A stretch of DNA of 64,000 nt from an uncultured Bacteroidales bacterium (GTDB lineage Bacteria > Bacteroidota > Bacteroidia > Bacteroidales > Paludibacteraceae): positions 13,560 through 77,559 of the forward strand of contig CALAUA010000001.1 of the NCBI GenBank assembly GCA_937891975.1, written 5' to 3'. The notes below the pieces were generated by a model. It did no database searches. It had not been told where the DNA came from and saw only the letters and a program-made list of their open reading frames with translations. The position numbers were made by a program, and so were the translations under genes. How positions within the stretch are numbered: the stretch's first letter is position 1; the number at the start of each line of letters is the position of its first letter. This document shows, one piece after another, positions 49,626-59,182 of this stretch.

Positions 49626-51098
49626 ATGATTATGAAAAAGCATTTAGGTGTATTTCCCATTCTTTTTGTTTTAGTATTCGTACTGACAGGATGTCCTGGT
49701 CCTATCAATAATCCTGATGTGCCTGTGCCAGGAAGAGATTCGATTGATTCTACAGATACTGAGCAGTTCCTTTCTCCAGATGAACAAAAAAATCTGTTGG
49801 TAGCAGTTGGCGGAGAACTCATCAATACGTTCAATCCTGCTGATCAAAAGAAAGCCGTAGATCTGGCAGAGAACTTGTATCACAAGTACCTAAATTATGA
49901 TTGGGACGCTATTGAAGAAGAACTTTGGGAAGAGTATGATGATATATATTCTTCCGAATTTGAGTCATTCTTTGGGATGCCTAAACGCATCATAAATGTT
50001 ATCAATGGCAAGCAAAATGCTACTTTGGAAGACATGGAAATCTTGCTCACACTCTCTAAGTTTGGTCGTGTGATAGAGTTTGATGACCAAACTAAGAGCA
50101 TCAAGATTACTAAGACTAGCGACCCTTCTGTGACTGCTAAATTCTCTGACTCTAAAGGCACAAAATGCGAACTCAAAGTTTGGGGAGAAGGAAAAGAAAT
50201 CGAAGGATCATATACCTATGAGGATGGTCATTGGGAGTATCCTGAAGTGTGGGACCCATATTGGGAAGAATGGGTTACAGATTGGGAGAATGGTGAGTTT
50301 ATTGCTGACGGCAAACGTACTATTCGCGTGAAAGTGCCAACCACTATCAAAATGCATCTCAAGCAAGGTTCTTCTGCTCTGATTTCCATGAACTTTACAT
50401 GGGACTCTAACCTCAAAGATTATGTAAATACCTCTATGAATCTGCAAGTTATCAATCTTGGATTTGAGGAGGAAATCAAAGCTTCCACTACTGAGGCTTC
50501 GGCGGTATTCTCTTTTACCTATAGCAATAAGAATATCATCACAGCCGCAGTCAACCTGCCAAAATATAAACTCATAGAGTGGGAAGGTGGTAAGGATTTC
50601 ACCGAAGATGAATTCTGGAATTGGTTGGAAGAGTATGACGAAAAATATGCTTCTTTACTCGGTAAAGTAGGTAAAGGCGAAGCCAAACTTGACATCCTTA
50701 GTAAAATCCAACTCAAAGGTGGAGTTACCGATGGCGCTGCCCTCGTAGATGCTTATTATAATTGGGAGGATAAGTATTATAACAACGAATTGGATGAATG
50801 CAACGATTTGTGCAAGTTGCTAAATAAATACATCTATCTCTCTGTATATTACAATAATACAACTACCGAGCAAGCCAAACTCCTAATGGATGTATATGAG
50901 GATGAGTATGGCTATGATGTAGAACCTATCATGCAATTCCCATACGATGACTCGCAAATTGCAGTGATGACATATTTTACTTCTTCTAAATTCCTGGGTT
51001 TGGTTGATCTAGTGGAAGAATTGGCTAATAGTTATATCGCATTGGATAAGAACCATCTTATCTTTGACGAAGATTTTGTTCTGGATTTAGGCTTCTAA
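49626..51098 (+). CDS. Acidic surface lipoprotein of unknown family
   Basis: 490 aa. Lipoprotein signal (MIMKKHLGVFPILFVLVFVLTGC), with a Pro/Asp-rich linker 'PGPINNPDVPVPGRDSIDST' after the Cys. The body is acidic and rich in Trp/Tyr/Glu ('YEDGHWEYPEVWDPYWEEW', 'AIEEELWEEYDDIY'), with a beta-rich middle and helical C-terminus. No family is recognised. It heads an operon with a TonB-dependent receptor and a DUF4249 lipoprotein, which points to a surface nutrient-capture or export unit; ligand unknown. The start may also be the second Met at 49632. Confidence 0.75.
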   Translation: MIMKKHLGVFPILFVLVFVLTGCPGPINNPDVPVPGRDSIDSTDTEQFLSPDEQKNLLVAVGGELINTFNPADQKKAVDLAENLYHKYLNYDWDAIEEELWEEYDDIYSSEFESFFGMPKRIINVINGKQNATLEDMEILLTLSKFGRVIEFDDQTKSIKITKTSDPSVTAKFSDSKGTKCELKVWGEGKEIEGSYTYEDGHWEYPEVWDPYWEEWVTDWENGEFIADGKRTIRVKVPTTIKMHLKQGSSALISMNFTWDSNLKDYVNTSMNLQVINLGFEEEIKASTTEASAVFSFTYSNKNIITAAVNLPKYKLIEWEGGKDFTEDEFWNWLEEYDEKYASLLGKVGKGEAKLDILSKIQLKGGVTDGAALVDAYYNWEDKYYNNELDECNDLCKLLNKYIYLSVYYNNTTTEQAKLLMDVYEDEYGYDVEPIMQFPYDDSQIAVMTYFTSSKFLGLVDLVEELANSYIALDKNHLIFDEDFVLDLGF

Positions 51099-51113
51099 TA
51101 TCTTCCGATTGAA

Positions 51114-53147
51114 GTGCAAAAAATAGTCCTACTATTTATTCTATTCTTGGGTCACTTGTCCTTGTTTGGGCAAGTGACCTATGATAGTGTTTGGACTTTC
51201 AATAGGGAATTGGACGAAGTTACGGTTATTCAACAAAAGACACAATCAATCGTCGAGCAGCGAGGCAATAAATTGGTTGTAGATATGTCGGCTATCAGCC
51301 AAATGCCTAAATTTCTTGGCACTAGCGATCCTATCCGCTATCTTCAATCGTTGGGAGGAATATCCACCAACAATGAGACTACTTCGGGTATTCATATCCA
51401 AGGTTGCGATGATTATCAGACACTTACCAGCATCAATGGCGCACCAGTCTATTATCCCAACCACCTCCTTGGACTCTATTCCACGTTCATCGCACCTCAC
51501 TTCTCCACCATGACGGTGGAGCAGTCCGAGCACCGAGGTACAATGGAAAATCGTATCGGTGGCTTGGTAAATGTGGAAACACACCACCTCCAACCTCCAC
51601 GATTCAGTCTCCAGGGAAATATCGGTATCATCAATAGCGATGCCACCCTCACAATCCCTTGTGGCAAGAAGAGCGCGTTGTGGCTCTCTGGGCGCGCTTC
51701 ATACATTAACTTGCTATATGGCAAATGGTTACAAGTTGATGGCATGGGGTTGGGATATAAATTCTGGGACACCAACCTCACCTATGCTATTCATCCCACT
51801 GAAAAAGATGAGATTGTCTTGACGGGTTTCTTTAGCCGCGATAACATATCGGTTGCAGATTCTGCTGCTTTTGGTGTGGGTGTTCATTGGTACAATGCCG
51901 TAGGCTCTGCATATTGGAATCGCCGCCTCAAGGCAGGCAATTGGCGAACATCCATCAGTTATTCAGGCTTTGATAACCGCATTTCGGTGGACGCAACAGC
52001 TGCAGGTGTAAAAACCAAAGCGGGTTGGGCATCTCTTGATATCAAGAATCGCCTAAGCAAAAGCCTGCGTGATGACCTAATACTTAACGCTAGTGCCGAT
52101 TACACACACTATTTCTACCTCCCTTTGCAATTTACTTCTCAAGGCAGTATTGGCGTATTAGAGATGCCTATGGCCAAACCCATGCACTATGGTGAGGAGG
52201 CTTCTTTGGGAGCCGACTTAAGACATACGATCAATCAGTATTTTGCATATCATGCGGGTGTACATGCCAGCATCTATCATAACGATCAAACCTATTTCGG
52301 TATTGATCCACGCATCACGTTTCAATTTACTCCTGCTGAAAATCATGAGATTACGCTTCATGGTGGTTGCTATACGCAGTACTTCCACAAAGCAGGCTTA
52401 ACGGGTGGAGGACTACCCTCCGACTTCTTCCTACTGGCTGATAGCATGCTCAAGCCCGAACGAGCAATCGCTACTAGCCTGCGCTATTCAGCATCTTTTT
52501 TGAACAAAAGATGGACAATCCAAGCCGAAGGCTATTTCAAGCAAATTTATGGCGTAGTAGAATCGCTCGGTAATGTCATACAGCTTATCAATCAAGGATT
52601 TGACTACGAAAAATACCTCATCACAGGTGACGGACGTAACTATGGTATGAATCTCATGCTTCAGAAAAATAGCGGCATTCTGATGGGTTACGTATCGTAT
52701 TCTTTGGGCTGGGCAAGGCGCAAACTTCCTGCATTAGATGGGCGAAACGACTATATCTATGCTGCCAGTCACGAGCGCAGGCATGATCTCAATATCGTCC
52801 TTAATGCTCGATTTGCTAAGCGTTGGACGGTAGGCGGTCAATTTGTTTTAGCCAGTGGACTGCCATATACCAAAGCTGAAGAAGCCTACATGCTCAATGG
52901 AAATATGATTTGTCGATATTCCACTTTCAATGGAGCGCATATGCCTCTCTACAATCGCTTGGACTTGAGCTGCTCATGCGATATCATCAAAACGCCCGAA
53001 CACGAGTTGGGTATCAATCTTTCTCTCTACAATGTGTATTGCTACGAGAATGCGCAATTCGTGGTATATCGCGAAAATCTCAAGCCAATACTAGGATCAT
53101 CATTAAGTATCATTATTCCATCAATAAGTGTCTATGGGAAGTTCTAA
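51114..53147 (+). CDS. TonB-dependent receptor
   Basis: 677 aa from GTG 51114, 15 nt after the previous stop. Signal peptide (...LLFILFLGHLSLFGQ), plug domain with 'ELDEVTVIQQKTQSIVEQRG', 'DPIRYLQSLGGISTNNETTS' and 'TMENRIGGLVNVETHHLQP', then a barrel ending in 'SLSIIIPSISVYGKF' (terminal Phe). It lacks the N-terminal carboxypeptidase-like domain common in SusC proteins. Receptors of this kind next to DUF4249 lipoproteins are frequent in Bacteroidetes; substrate unknown. Confidence 0.9.
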   Translation: MQKIVLLFILFLGHLSLFGQVTYDSVWTFNRELDEVTVIQQKTQSIVEQRGNKLVVDMSAISQMPKFLGTSDPIRYLQSLGGISTNNETTSGIHIQGCDDYQTLTSINGAPVYYPNHLLGLYSTFIAPHFSTMTVEQSEHRGTMENRIGGLVNVETHHLQPPRFSLQGNIGIINSDATLTIPCGKKSALWLSGRASYINLLYGKWLQVDGMGLGYKFWDTNLTYAIHPTEKDEIVLTGFFSRDNISVADSAAFGVGVHWYNAVGSAYWNRRLKAGNWRTSISYSGFDNRISVDATAAGVKTKAGWASLDIKNRLSKSLRDDLILNASADYTHYFYLPLQFTSQGSIGVLEMPMAKPMHYGEEASLGADLRHTINQYFAYHAGVHASIYHNDQTYFGIDPRITFQFTPAENHEITLHGGCYTQYFHKAGLTGGGLPSDFFLLADSMLKPERAIATSLRYSASFLNKRWTIQAEGYFKQIYGVVESLGNVIQLINQGFDYEKYLITGDGRNYGMNLMLQKNSGILMGYVSYSLGWARRKLPALDGRNDYIYAASHERRHDLNIVLNARFAKRWTVGGQFVLASGLPYTKAEEAYMLNGNMICRYSTFNGAHMPLYNRLDLSCSCDIIKTPEHELGINLSLYNVYCYENAQFVVYRENLKPILGSSLSIIIPSISVYGKF

Positions 53148-54000
53148 ACTGTTGAATATCATATTGATAACGATTGTCTTCTTCTTTTCTAACTGCCATC
53201 CAGAAGATGTATGTCATGATAAAATGGTACTTGAAGGATGGATTGATGCAGAGAAACATCCCATTGTGATGTTACATACGAGCTACTCCTTAAACCAACC
53301 TACAGATGATACGACACAATTGCTTGACGTATTAGCGGAACATATGGTGCTGTTTGGTAAAGTAACCATCTTCGATGGCGAAGATTCTGTCGCATTAACA
53401 GGTCGTGTGGATACCAACTATCTGCCTCCTTACATCTATACAACCACAAAAATGATTGGTGAAGTGGGGAGGACTTATACTGTACATGCCAAGTATAAAG
53501 AATTTTCTGTTACGTCTCAAACCGAAATACCATCTATCGCCACTTTTGATTCTATCCGTGTCACAGAACAAAACTCTAAAATGAATCTGAGTGGATATGC
53601 CAATCACCTTGAAATAGGATCACCATATATCCTTATGGCACGAAAAACCAACCAACGTCAGTACAAGATTTGTCCCATGGGTGCGTTTCGTGCTACAGCT
53701 CCTAACATGGCAATCACAATCAATAACCCGCTGGATTTCACAGGAGATGGAATGCTTTTGCAAACGTTATTTCCTAAAACAGATAGCGTAGGAATATCTA
53801 TCAAATTTGCCAGAGTAGGGGAAGCCGAATTTCAAATGTGGGATAGCTATATCGCCCAAAATATGACGCAAGGAATGTTTTTTATGGAAACACATGGCAA
53901 TATCCTCAGCAATATTCAAGGCGGCAATGGCTATTGGTGCGGTATGGGCGCTTCAGAATATATTGTGAAGTTAGACAAAGACAGTCTTTATATCTTTTGA
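53134..54000 (+). CDS. DUF4249 surface lipoprotein
   Basis: 288 aa from ATG 53134 (a GTG two codons earlier is possible). Lipobox 'FFFSNC', then 'MVLEGWIDAEKHPIVMLHTS', 'VTIFDGEDSVALTGRVD', 'GRTYTVHAKYKEFSVTSQTE' as in DUF4249 proteins, which partner TonB-dependent receptors. It overlaps the receptor gene by 14 nt, so the two products are made together. Confidence 0.85.
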   Translation: MGSSKLLNIILITIVFFFSNCHPEDVCHDKMVLEGWIDAEKHPIVMLHTSYSLNQPTDDTTQLLDVLAEHMVLFGKVTIFDGEDSVALTGRVDTNYLPPYIYTTTKMIGEVGRTYTVHAKYKEFSVTSQTEIPSIATFDSIRVTEQNSKMNLSGYANHLEIGSPYILMARKTNQRQYKICPMGAFRATAPNMAITINNPLDFTGDGMLLQTLFPKTDSVGISIKFARVGEAEFQMWDSYIAQNMTQGMFFMETHGNILSNIQGGNGYWCGMGASEYIVKLDKDSLYIF

Positions 54001-54084
54001 GACAAAAATCCACTACTTCCGCCATAAAAGCCACTTCCATGAGTGGCGAAATCAAACAAAAACACACACTTTTTCACTCAATCA

Positions 54085-54116
54085 CTTGCATATATAATTT
54101 TTTTTCCGTACCTTTG
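54085..54116 (+). promoter_or_regulatory. Promoter of the EF-G2-like gene
   Basis: CTTG (54085-54088), 20 nt, TACCTTTG (54109-54116); leader ~100 nt with GTTCAC...GTGAAC palindromes. Confidence 0.8.
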
Positions 54117-54133
54117 CAACCGATAATCACGAA

Positions 54134-54190
54134 CGTTCACAAAGTGAACCATTTTCGCAAAAAGCCAACAACGTGAACGGAGTGAACAAG
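54134..54190 (+). repeat. Palindromes in the EF-G2-like leader
   Basis: GTTCAC-AAA-GTGAAC (54134-54148) and a second related unit ACGTGAACGGAGTGAAC about 40 nt later, both inside the untranslated leader. Confidence 0.55.
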
Positions 54191-54222
54191 AAAATACTTA
54201 ACAATCTAATAATAACACATCT

Positions 54223-56385
54223 ATGGCTAAAGTTTATCAAGCTAACGAGATTAAGAACATTGCCCTCATGGGTGGCAGTGGCTCGGGTAAAACTACCCTT
54301 ATGGAATCCATGCTCTTCGAGTGCGGGGTCATCAAACGTCGTGGTACTGTAGAAACACAATCTACCGTCTGCGACTATTTCCCAGTTGAAAAGGAATACG
54401 GCTACTCCGTTTTTTCCACAGTTTGCAACATCGAGTTCAATAACAAAAAACTCAATATCATCGACTGCCCAGGTTCCGACGACTTCTGCGGTGGTGCCAT
54501 CACAGCACTTCACGTAGCGGACACCGCTATCATCACCCTCACCGCGAACGGCGGCGTAGAGGTGGGCACACAAAACAATTTCCGCCGCGCTGAGAAAGCG
54601 AAAAAACCTATCGCTTTCGTCATCAATAAGTGCGACCACGAGAACGCTGACTTCGAGCGTACCTTCAACGAACTCAAAGAGGCATTTGGCAACAAATGTA
54701 CCCTCTTCCAATACCCTGTCAACGCAGGTAAAGACTTCAACGCGGCTATCGACGTGCTCCAAGGCAAAATGCTCGTTTGGAAAGCAGAAGGTGGTGCACC
54801 TGAAGCAAAAGATATCCCAGAGAGCGAGAAAGCTACTGTAGAAGAGATTCGCGCACAACTCCTTGAGTGGGCTGCTGAGTCCGACGAGACAATCATGGAC
54901 AAGTACTTCGAGCAAGGTACCCTCTCTGATGAAGAACTCATGCAAGGTCTTCAAACCGTATTCGCAGAAGGTAGCATGTATCCAGTTATCTGCACCAGCG
55001 GTCTGAAGGACATGGGTATCCGCCGCCTCATGGGCTTCCTTGGCGAGATGACTCCATCTGTAGCTGAGGCTCCTAAACCAATCACCGTGGACGCTAAAGA
55101 GGTTACTCCTGACCCTGCAGCTCCTGCTTCTGCATTCATCTTCAAGACATCGGTTGAGCCACATATTGGCGACGTCAACTATTTCAAGGTAATGCAAGGT
55201 ACACTCCGCCCAGGCGACGACGTACTCAACGTGGACCGTGGTACCAAAGAGCGTATCAGCCAACTCTATTCGGTAGCAGGTAGCATCCGCGTGCCTGTGG
55301 ACGAAGTGGTTGCTGGTGACATCGCTGCTACTGTGAAACTCAAAGACACACGTACTGGCAATACCCTCAATGCAAAAGACTGCGAAAATCAATATCCTGC
55401 TATCTCTTACCCAGATCCTAAATACCGTCGTGCTATCAAGCCTGTTAGCGAGAGCGATTCAGAGAAACTATCTGCACTCCTCACCCGTATGCACGAAGAG
55501 GATGCTACTTGGGTAGTAGAGCAATCCAAAGAGCTCAAGCAAGTCATCGTTTCTGGTCAAGGTGAGTTCCACCTCCGCACACTCAAATGGCGTCTGGAGA
55601 ACAACGATAAGATGATGGTTCAATTCGAGGAGCCAAAGATTCCTTACCGCGAGACTATCACCAAGTCTGCTCGCGCTGACTACCGCCACAAGAAGCAATC
55701 AGGTGGTTCTGGTCAATTTGGTGAGGTACACCTCATCGTGGAGCCTTACGTAGAGGGCGAACCCGTGAAGGAAGTTTACAAGTTTGGCAACCAAGAATAT
55801 CGTATCACAGTACGTGACACCCAAGAGATTCCTCTCGATTGGGGCGGCAAGCTCGTGCTCATCAACTCTATCGTGGGTGGTGCTATCGATGCACGCTTCA
55901 TCCCCGCAATCCTCAAAGGTTTGATGGATCGTATAGAGCAAGGTCCTTTGACTGGTTCTTACGCTCGCGACGTACGCGTAATCATCTACGATGGTAAGAT
56001 GCACCCAGTTGATTCCAACGAAATCTCTTTCCGTCTCGCTGGACGTAACGCTTTCGCTGAGGCATTCCGCAATGCTAATCCTAAGTTGCTCGAGCCTATC
56101 TACGAGGTGGAGGTATTCGTTCCAAGCGAAATCATGGGTGATGTGATGTCTGACATCAACGGTCGCCGTGGTATGGTGCTCGGTATGGAAACTGAGAAGA
56201 ACTTCACTACATTGAAGGCGTTGGTTCCTTTGAAAGAGATGGCTTCTTATTCTACTACATTGTCAAGTCTCACAGGTGGTCGTGCAACCTTTACCATGAA
56301 GTTCAAGAGCTACGAACTCGTACCTGCTGATGTACAAGAGAAACTCATCAAAGAGTACGAAGCTACACAAAAAGATGAGGATTAA
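54223..56385 (+). CDS. Elongation factor G paralogue (EF-G2-like)
   Basis: 720 aa with all five EF-G domains. The GTPase centre is altered: P-loop 'GGSGSGKTT' instead of AHxDxGKTT, and 'IIDCPGSDDF' where EF-G has DTPGHxDF, so the catalytic His is Ser. 'NKCDHE' serves as the NKxD base motif. The domain IV region is kept ('SGGSGQFGEVHLIVEP', 'YARDVRVIIYDGKMHPVDS'). A Bacteroides paralogue, EF-G2, has been reported to translocate without GTP hydrolysis; this gene has the expected residue changes. Own promoter and terminator, no partner gene. Confidence 0.9.
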   Translation: MAKVYQANEIKNIALMGGSGSGKTTLMESMLFECGVIKRRGTVETQSTVCDYFPVEKEYGYSVFSTVCNIEFNNKKLNIIDCPGSDDFCGGAITALHVADTAIITLTANGGVEVGTQNNFRRAEKAKKPIAFVINKCDHENADFERTFNELKEAFGNKCTLFQYPVNAGKDFNAAIDVLQGKMLVWKAEGGAPEAKDIPESEKATVEEIRAQLLEWAAESDETIMDKYFEQGTLSDEELMQGLQTVFAEGSMYPVICTSGLKDMGIRRLMGFLGEMTPSVAEAPKPITVDAKEVTPDPAAPASAFIFKTSVEPHIGDVNYFKVMQGTLRPGDDVLNVDRGTKERISQLYSVAGSIRVPVDEVVAGDIAATVKLKDTRTGNTLNAKDCENQYPAISYPDPKYRRAIKPVSESDSEKLSALLTRMHEEDATWVVEQSKELKQVIVSGQGEFHLRTLKWRLENNDKMMVQFEEPKIPYRETITKSARADYRHKKQSGGSGQFGEVHLIVEPYVEGEPVKEVYKFGNQEYRITVRDTQEIPLDWGGKLVLINSIVGGAIDARFIPAILKGLMDRIEQGPLTGSYARDVRVIIYDGKMHPVDSNEISFRLAGRNAFAEAFRNANPKLLEPIYEVEVFVPSEIMGDVMSDINGRRGMVLGMETEKNFTTLKALVPLKEMASYSTTLSSLTGGRATFTMKFKSYELVPADVQEKLIKEYEATQKDED

Positions 56386-56432
56386 TCCCGCAATACCGAT
56401 ATCCGATAACCATTATCCGATATCCAATCAAC

Positions 56433-56462
56433 AAAAAAGACTGCCCAACGGCAGTCTTTTTT
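56433..56462. terminator. Bidirectional terminator after the EF-G2-like gene
   Basis: AAAAAAGACTGCC, loop CAAC, GGCAGTCTTTTTT, between convergent genes. Confidence 0.92.
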
Positions 56463-56473
56463 GTATTCTCAAA

Positions 56474-56501
56474 ACTCTAAACAGTAGCCCGAAGGGCGTC
56501 C
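56474..56501 (-). repeat. Heptamer plus mini-hairpin abutting a stop codon
   Basis: ACTCTAAACA, then GTAG-CCC-GAA-GGG-CGTCC (56484-56501), ending right at the stop codon of the convergent EEP gene. Confidence 0.75.
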
Positions 56502-57800
56502 TTATAGCGCAGCAGATAACTCCACTCGTATCAATATCGGATCATGATCCGCATACCTATACATCGTATCATCCAATCCTCTCTTGAAGCCCCTGCTATA
56601 GAAATAATCTGCATTCAAGTGATATACAGCCACTTTCTTCACCTGCTTTGCCATCGTTTCCGATGCAAATACGCGGTCCAAATACCCTGCTTCGCTATGA
56701 TATACATACGAGTAACCTGTGCTATCATCACGCATCACCATATCGGCATACCCTGCCCGCACCAATGTCTGAATAGGTTCCTCCTGCGTGTAAGCATTGT
56801 AATCCCCTACCAACAATACATCCGAATCGCCAAACAACTGTTCCTGCTCTATCTTATCTAGCATCACCAGCAGACTATCCACATTCGCCATACGCTTCTC
56901 ATTGGACTCGGCACCCGTACCACGCTTCGAACGAAGATGATTAACGTTCAATACAAACTTCTCACCACTCTCTATTTCTTCAAACCCACAAGCCATCAGA
57001 CGATAGCGATAATGACTCGTAGTATCCTTGTATGCATATTGCAAATCCCCATACGGACGCACCTTATCCATGCGATAGATATAGCCACAAGATATCATGT
57101 CGCTATTGCTCCAACCGTGCGAAACGTAGGCATAGCGTTCTTTCTTCGCTATCTTGTTCATGGCATCTACCAGCATTTGCGCCGCACTATCGCCCTTCTG
57201 TATCTCACACAAAGCATAGATATCCGCATCTATCTGCTTAAAGGCTTTGCATATCTTCAGCGTCTGCATTGCTTGTTGCTTCTTTGTTGTTTTGCGTTGA
57301 GCATAACCTCCCAAATCATAGAAGTAGTTCTGAATATTCGCAGCACACACTAATAATCCCTTCTTCGGCATTTTGGGCTTTGTTTCTGGCTTATTACCCA
57401 TGAACTTGGGCGTTGCACCTGTCACTAGTTTGCCTGGTGCGACCACACGAGCTTGCAAGTTCTTCACTACCGCACCAGTACGCACTTCATAATTGCGGAT
57501 ATTGCACGACAAACTAATAATTTTCTCTCTATTGGATTTCTTGATAGCCCAATACTGAGTACTATCGCCGTCAGCTAATCCCACCGCCTTTTCTTCGGGT
57601 ACATAGAGCCGCTCCGTGGCCAATATCAATGAGTCGTAGTAGTTGCCACACACATACAATGGCGTAGTTATCTGTACCATCTTACCCACATACTGCTCCC
57701 AGCCCGCTTCAAAACTAGCAGGAAACTCCACCTTCTCAATAGCAACGACTCTACTGACGAAAGCCAGCAGAATTATCAACACCCTTACTCTACACATCAT
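56502..57800 (-). CDS. Endonuclease/exonuclease/phosphatase-fold secreted protein (copy 2)
   Basis: 432 aa with a signal peptide (MMCRVRVLIILLAFVSRVVA). A small OB-like N-terminal region (~25-130) is followed by an EEP fold: 'CAANIQNYFYD', 'ADIYALCEIQ', 'LNVNHLRSKRG', 'VLLVGDYNAYTQEEP' and 'YADHDPILIRVEL'. Such secreted EEP proteins are nucleases or phosphodiesterases; the substrate is not evident. It starts 2 nt after a CotH gene in a four-gene run that begins with another EEP protein. Confidence 0.85.
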   Translation of the reverse strand: MMCRVRVLIILLAFVSRVVAIEKVEFPASFEAGWEQYVGKMVQITTPLYVCGNYYDSLILATERLYVPEEKAVGLADGDSTQYWAIKKSNREKIISLSCNIRNYEVRTGAVVKNLQARVVAPGKLVTGATPKFMGNKPETKPKMPKKGLLVCAANIQNYFYDLGGYAQRKTTKKQQAMQTLKICKAFKQIDADIYALCEIQKGDSAAQMLVDAMNKIAKKERYAYVSHGWSNSDMISCGYIYRMDKVRPYGDLQYAYKDTTSHYRYRLMACGFEEIESGEKFVLNVNHLRSKRGTGAESNEKRMANVDSLLVMLDKIEQEQLFGDSDVLLVGDYNAYTQEEPIQTLVRAGYADMVMRDDSTGYSYVYHSEAGYLDRVFASETMAKQVKKVAVYHLNADYFYSRGFKRGLDDTMYRYADHDPILIRVELSAAL

Positions 57801-57802
57801 GA

Positions 57803-59182
57803 TTATTGAATCAGAACCTTCTTGCTCTCTGTACCTTGACGTACAATATACACCTCTCCCTTCACAGGTGCGTTCACCACCATACCTTGCAGGTTATAAT
57901 ATATCACTCCATCAGTTGAGCCATTTTCAACATTCTCTACACTCATAGGTTGACCTTCACCCCATTGGCTCACCAACCATTTTTCAGTATCTGTCAAGCG
58001 TTCTTTTATTCTTCTTAGGCGTCCAGCCATATCTTTATTTCCATATCCTTTATCTTTCCAACGCTCAGCATCATTCTTTGCTGCTTCTGTTATATGATTA
58101 GCAAACTCTGTAGCATAATCATATACCGAATCATACTTGTAGTAATGCAACCATTGCCAAATCTCCTTTACGCGCTCCATAAACTTTGGAAACTTACAAA
58201 TCTCTGGTATCCAGTGGTTATGCCACTCGCGTCCTTCATATAAATATTGTTCCTTATCATAATTAAAGGCACTACCAAAGTCCCAGACTGGTCCAAACAT
58301 CCACTTCTGCCCCTCGCCCATATCGCGATACAGATAGCAACTGCCGTGGAATGACTCGTAGTTATCCGTAATCTCTTGCACAATATAGAACTTCGCCAAC
58401 GCATCCATATCCACATATTGCCACAAGTCATCGCTATTCTTATCGCCATACACCAAGCGATCAATACGCTCCATCTCTGCTCTCAAAAATTGCTCTTGCG
58501 CACTCGACAACTCTTCTGGAGTCTTGTACGTAATTGCCATTTCTTCTCCTGTATCTCCCTCCATAAAACATATCTGTGGATCATCTCGATAGTTATCAAT
58601 CTCCACTAACCAACCACCTGTTATATTCTCTGAATCAGTTTCATTATCCTCCTGCTCCACAATATTCACACGATCCTTATCCACACGAATGGTCTCAGTC
58701 AAGAAGTATAACCCTTTGTAATCGCCATTCAGCACCAGTTCTACGGGTTTTGCTTTCGGTGTCCATGCCATTCCAATCTGCTCACTAAAGTAAAAGCCTA
58801 TAGTATTACGCATAAAGCCCTTACTATCATCCGCATGTGCCAACAACGCAAAGTGTTTACTTTTATTCATACCCATCAAAGCCGCCTTCTCGGTCAATTT
58901 CAAACGATAAGGTTTCTTATCAAAACCTCGCCACGTCCAATTACCACGACCTTTGATTTCAAGCGTCAAAGGACTATCCTTGCTACCTATCGCCTCAATA
59001 TCAGCCGCATCCATAGGATCAAGGTAATAAGTCCCTTGCAAATAGTAATCTTTACTTGTGATTTCTTGTCTATTGGCTGTCTCAATATGCAACACAGGTA
59101 ATGTACCAGAATAAGAAATAGCATGGCTATAGCCCCATGCTATTATCATTATCGCCAATCCTAAAATACGATTAGTTCTCAT
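57803..59182 (-). CDS. CotH-kinase-family secreted protein with C-terminal sorting-like tail
   Basis: 459 aa. Signal peptide (MRTNRILGLAIMIIAWGYSHA), then 'LEIKGRGNWTWRGFDKKPYR', 'HFALLAHADDSKGFMRNTIG', 'LNGDYKGLYFLTETIRVDKD', 'YIVQEITDNYESFHGSCYLY' and 'MFGPVWDFGSAF', all CotH hallmarks. The end ('VIYYNLQGMVVNAPVKGEVYIV...KKVLIQ') resembles T9SS sorting tails. It overlaps the DUF4290 gene by 4 nt (ATGA). A distant relative lies at 11052-12821. Confidence 0.87.
   Translation of the reverse strand: MRTNRILGLAIMIIAWGYSHAISYSGTLPVLHIETANRQEITSKDYYLQGTYYLDPMDAADIEAIGSKDSPLTLEIKGRGNWTWRGFDKKPYRLKLTEKAALMGMNKSKHFALLAHADDSKGFMRNTIGFYFSEQIGMAWTPKAKPVELVLNGDYKGLYFLTETIRVDKDRVNIVEQEDNETDSENITGGWLVEIDNYRDDPQICFMEGDTGEEMAITYKTPEELSSAQEQFLRAEMERIDRLVYGDKNSDDLWQYVDMDALAKFYIVQEITDNYESFHGSCYLYRDMGEGQKWMFGPVWDFGSAFNYDKEQYLYEGREWHNHWIPEICKFPKFMERVKEIWQWLHYYKYDSVYDYATEFANHITEAAKNDAERWKDKGYGNKDMAGRLRRIKERLTDTEKWLVSQWGEGQPMSVENVENGSTDGVIYYNLQGMVVNAPVKGEVYIVRQGTESKKVLIQ

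Noticed and set aside
54127..55392. 421-codon open frame on the minus strand
   Set aside because: Fully antisense to the EF-G2-like gene; it is a by-product of that gene's codon use and has no promoter or domain of its own.
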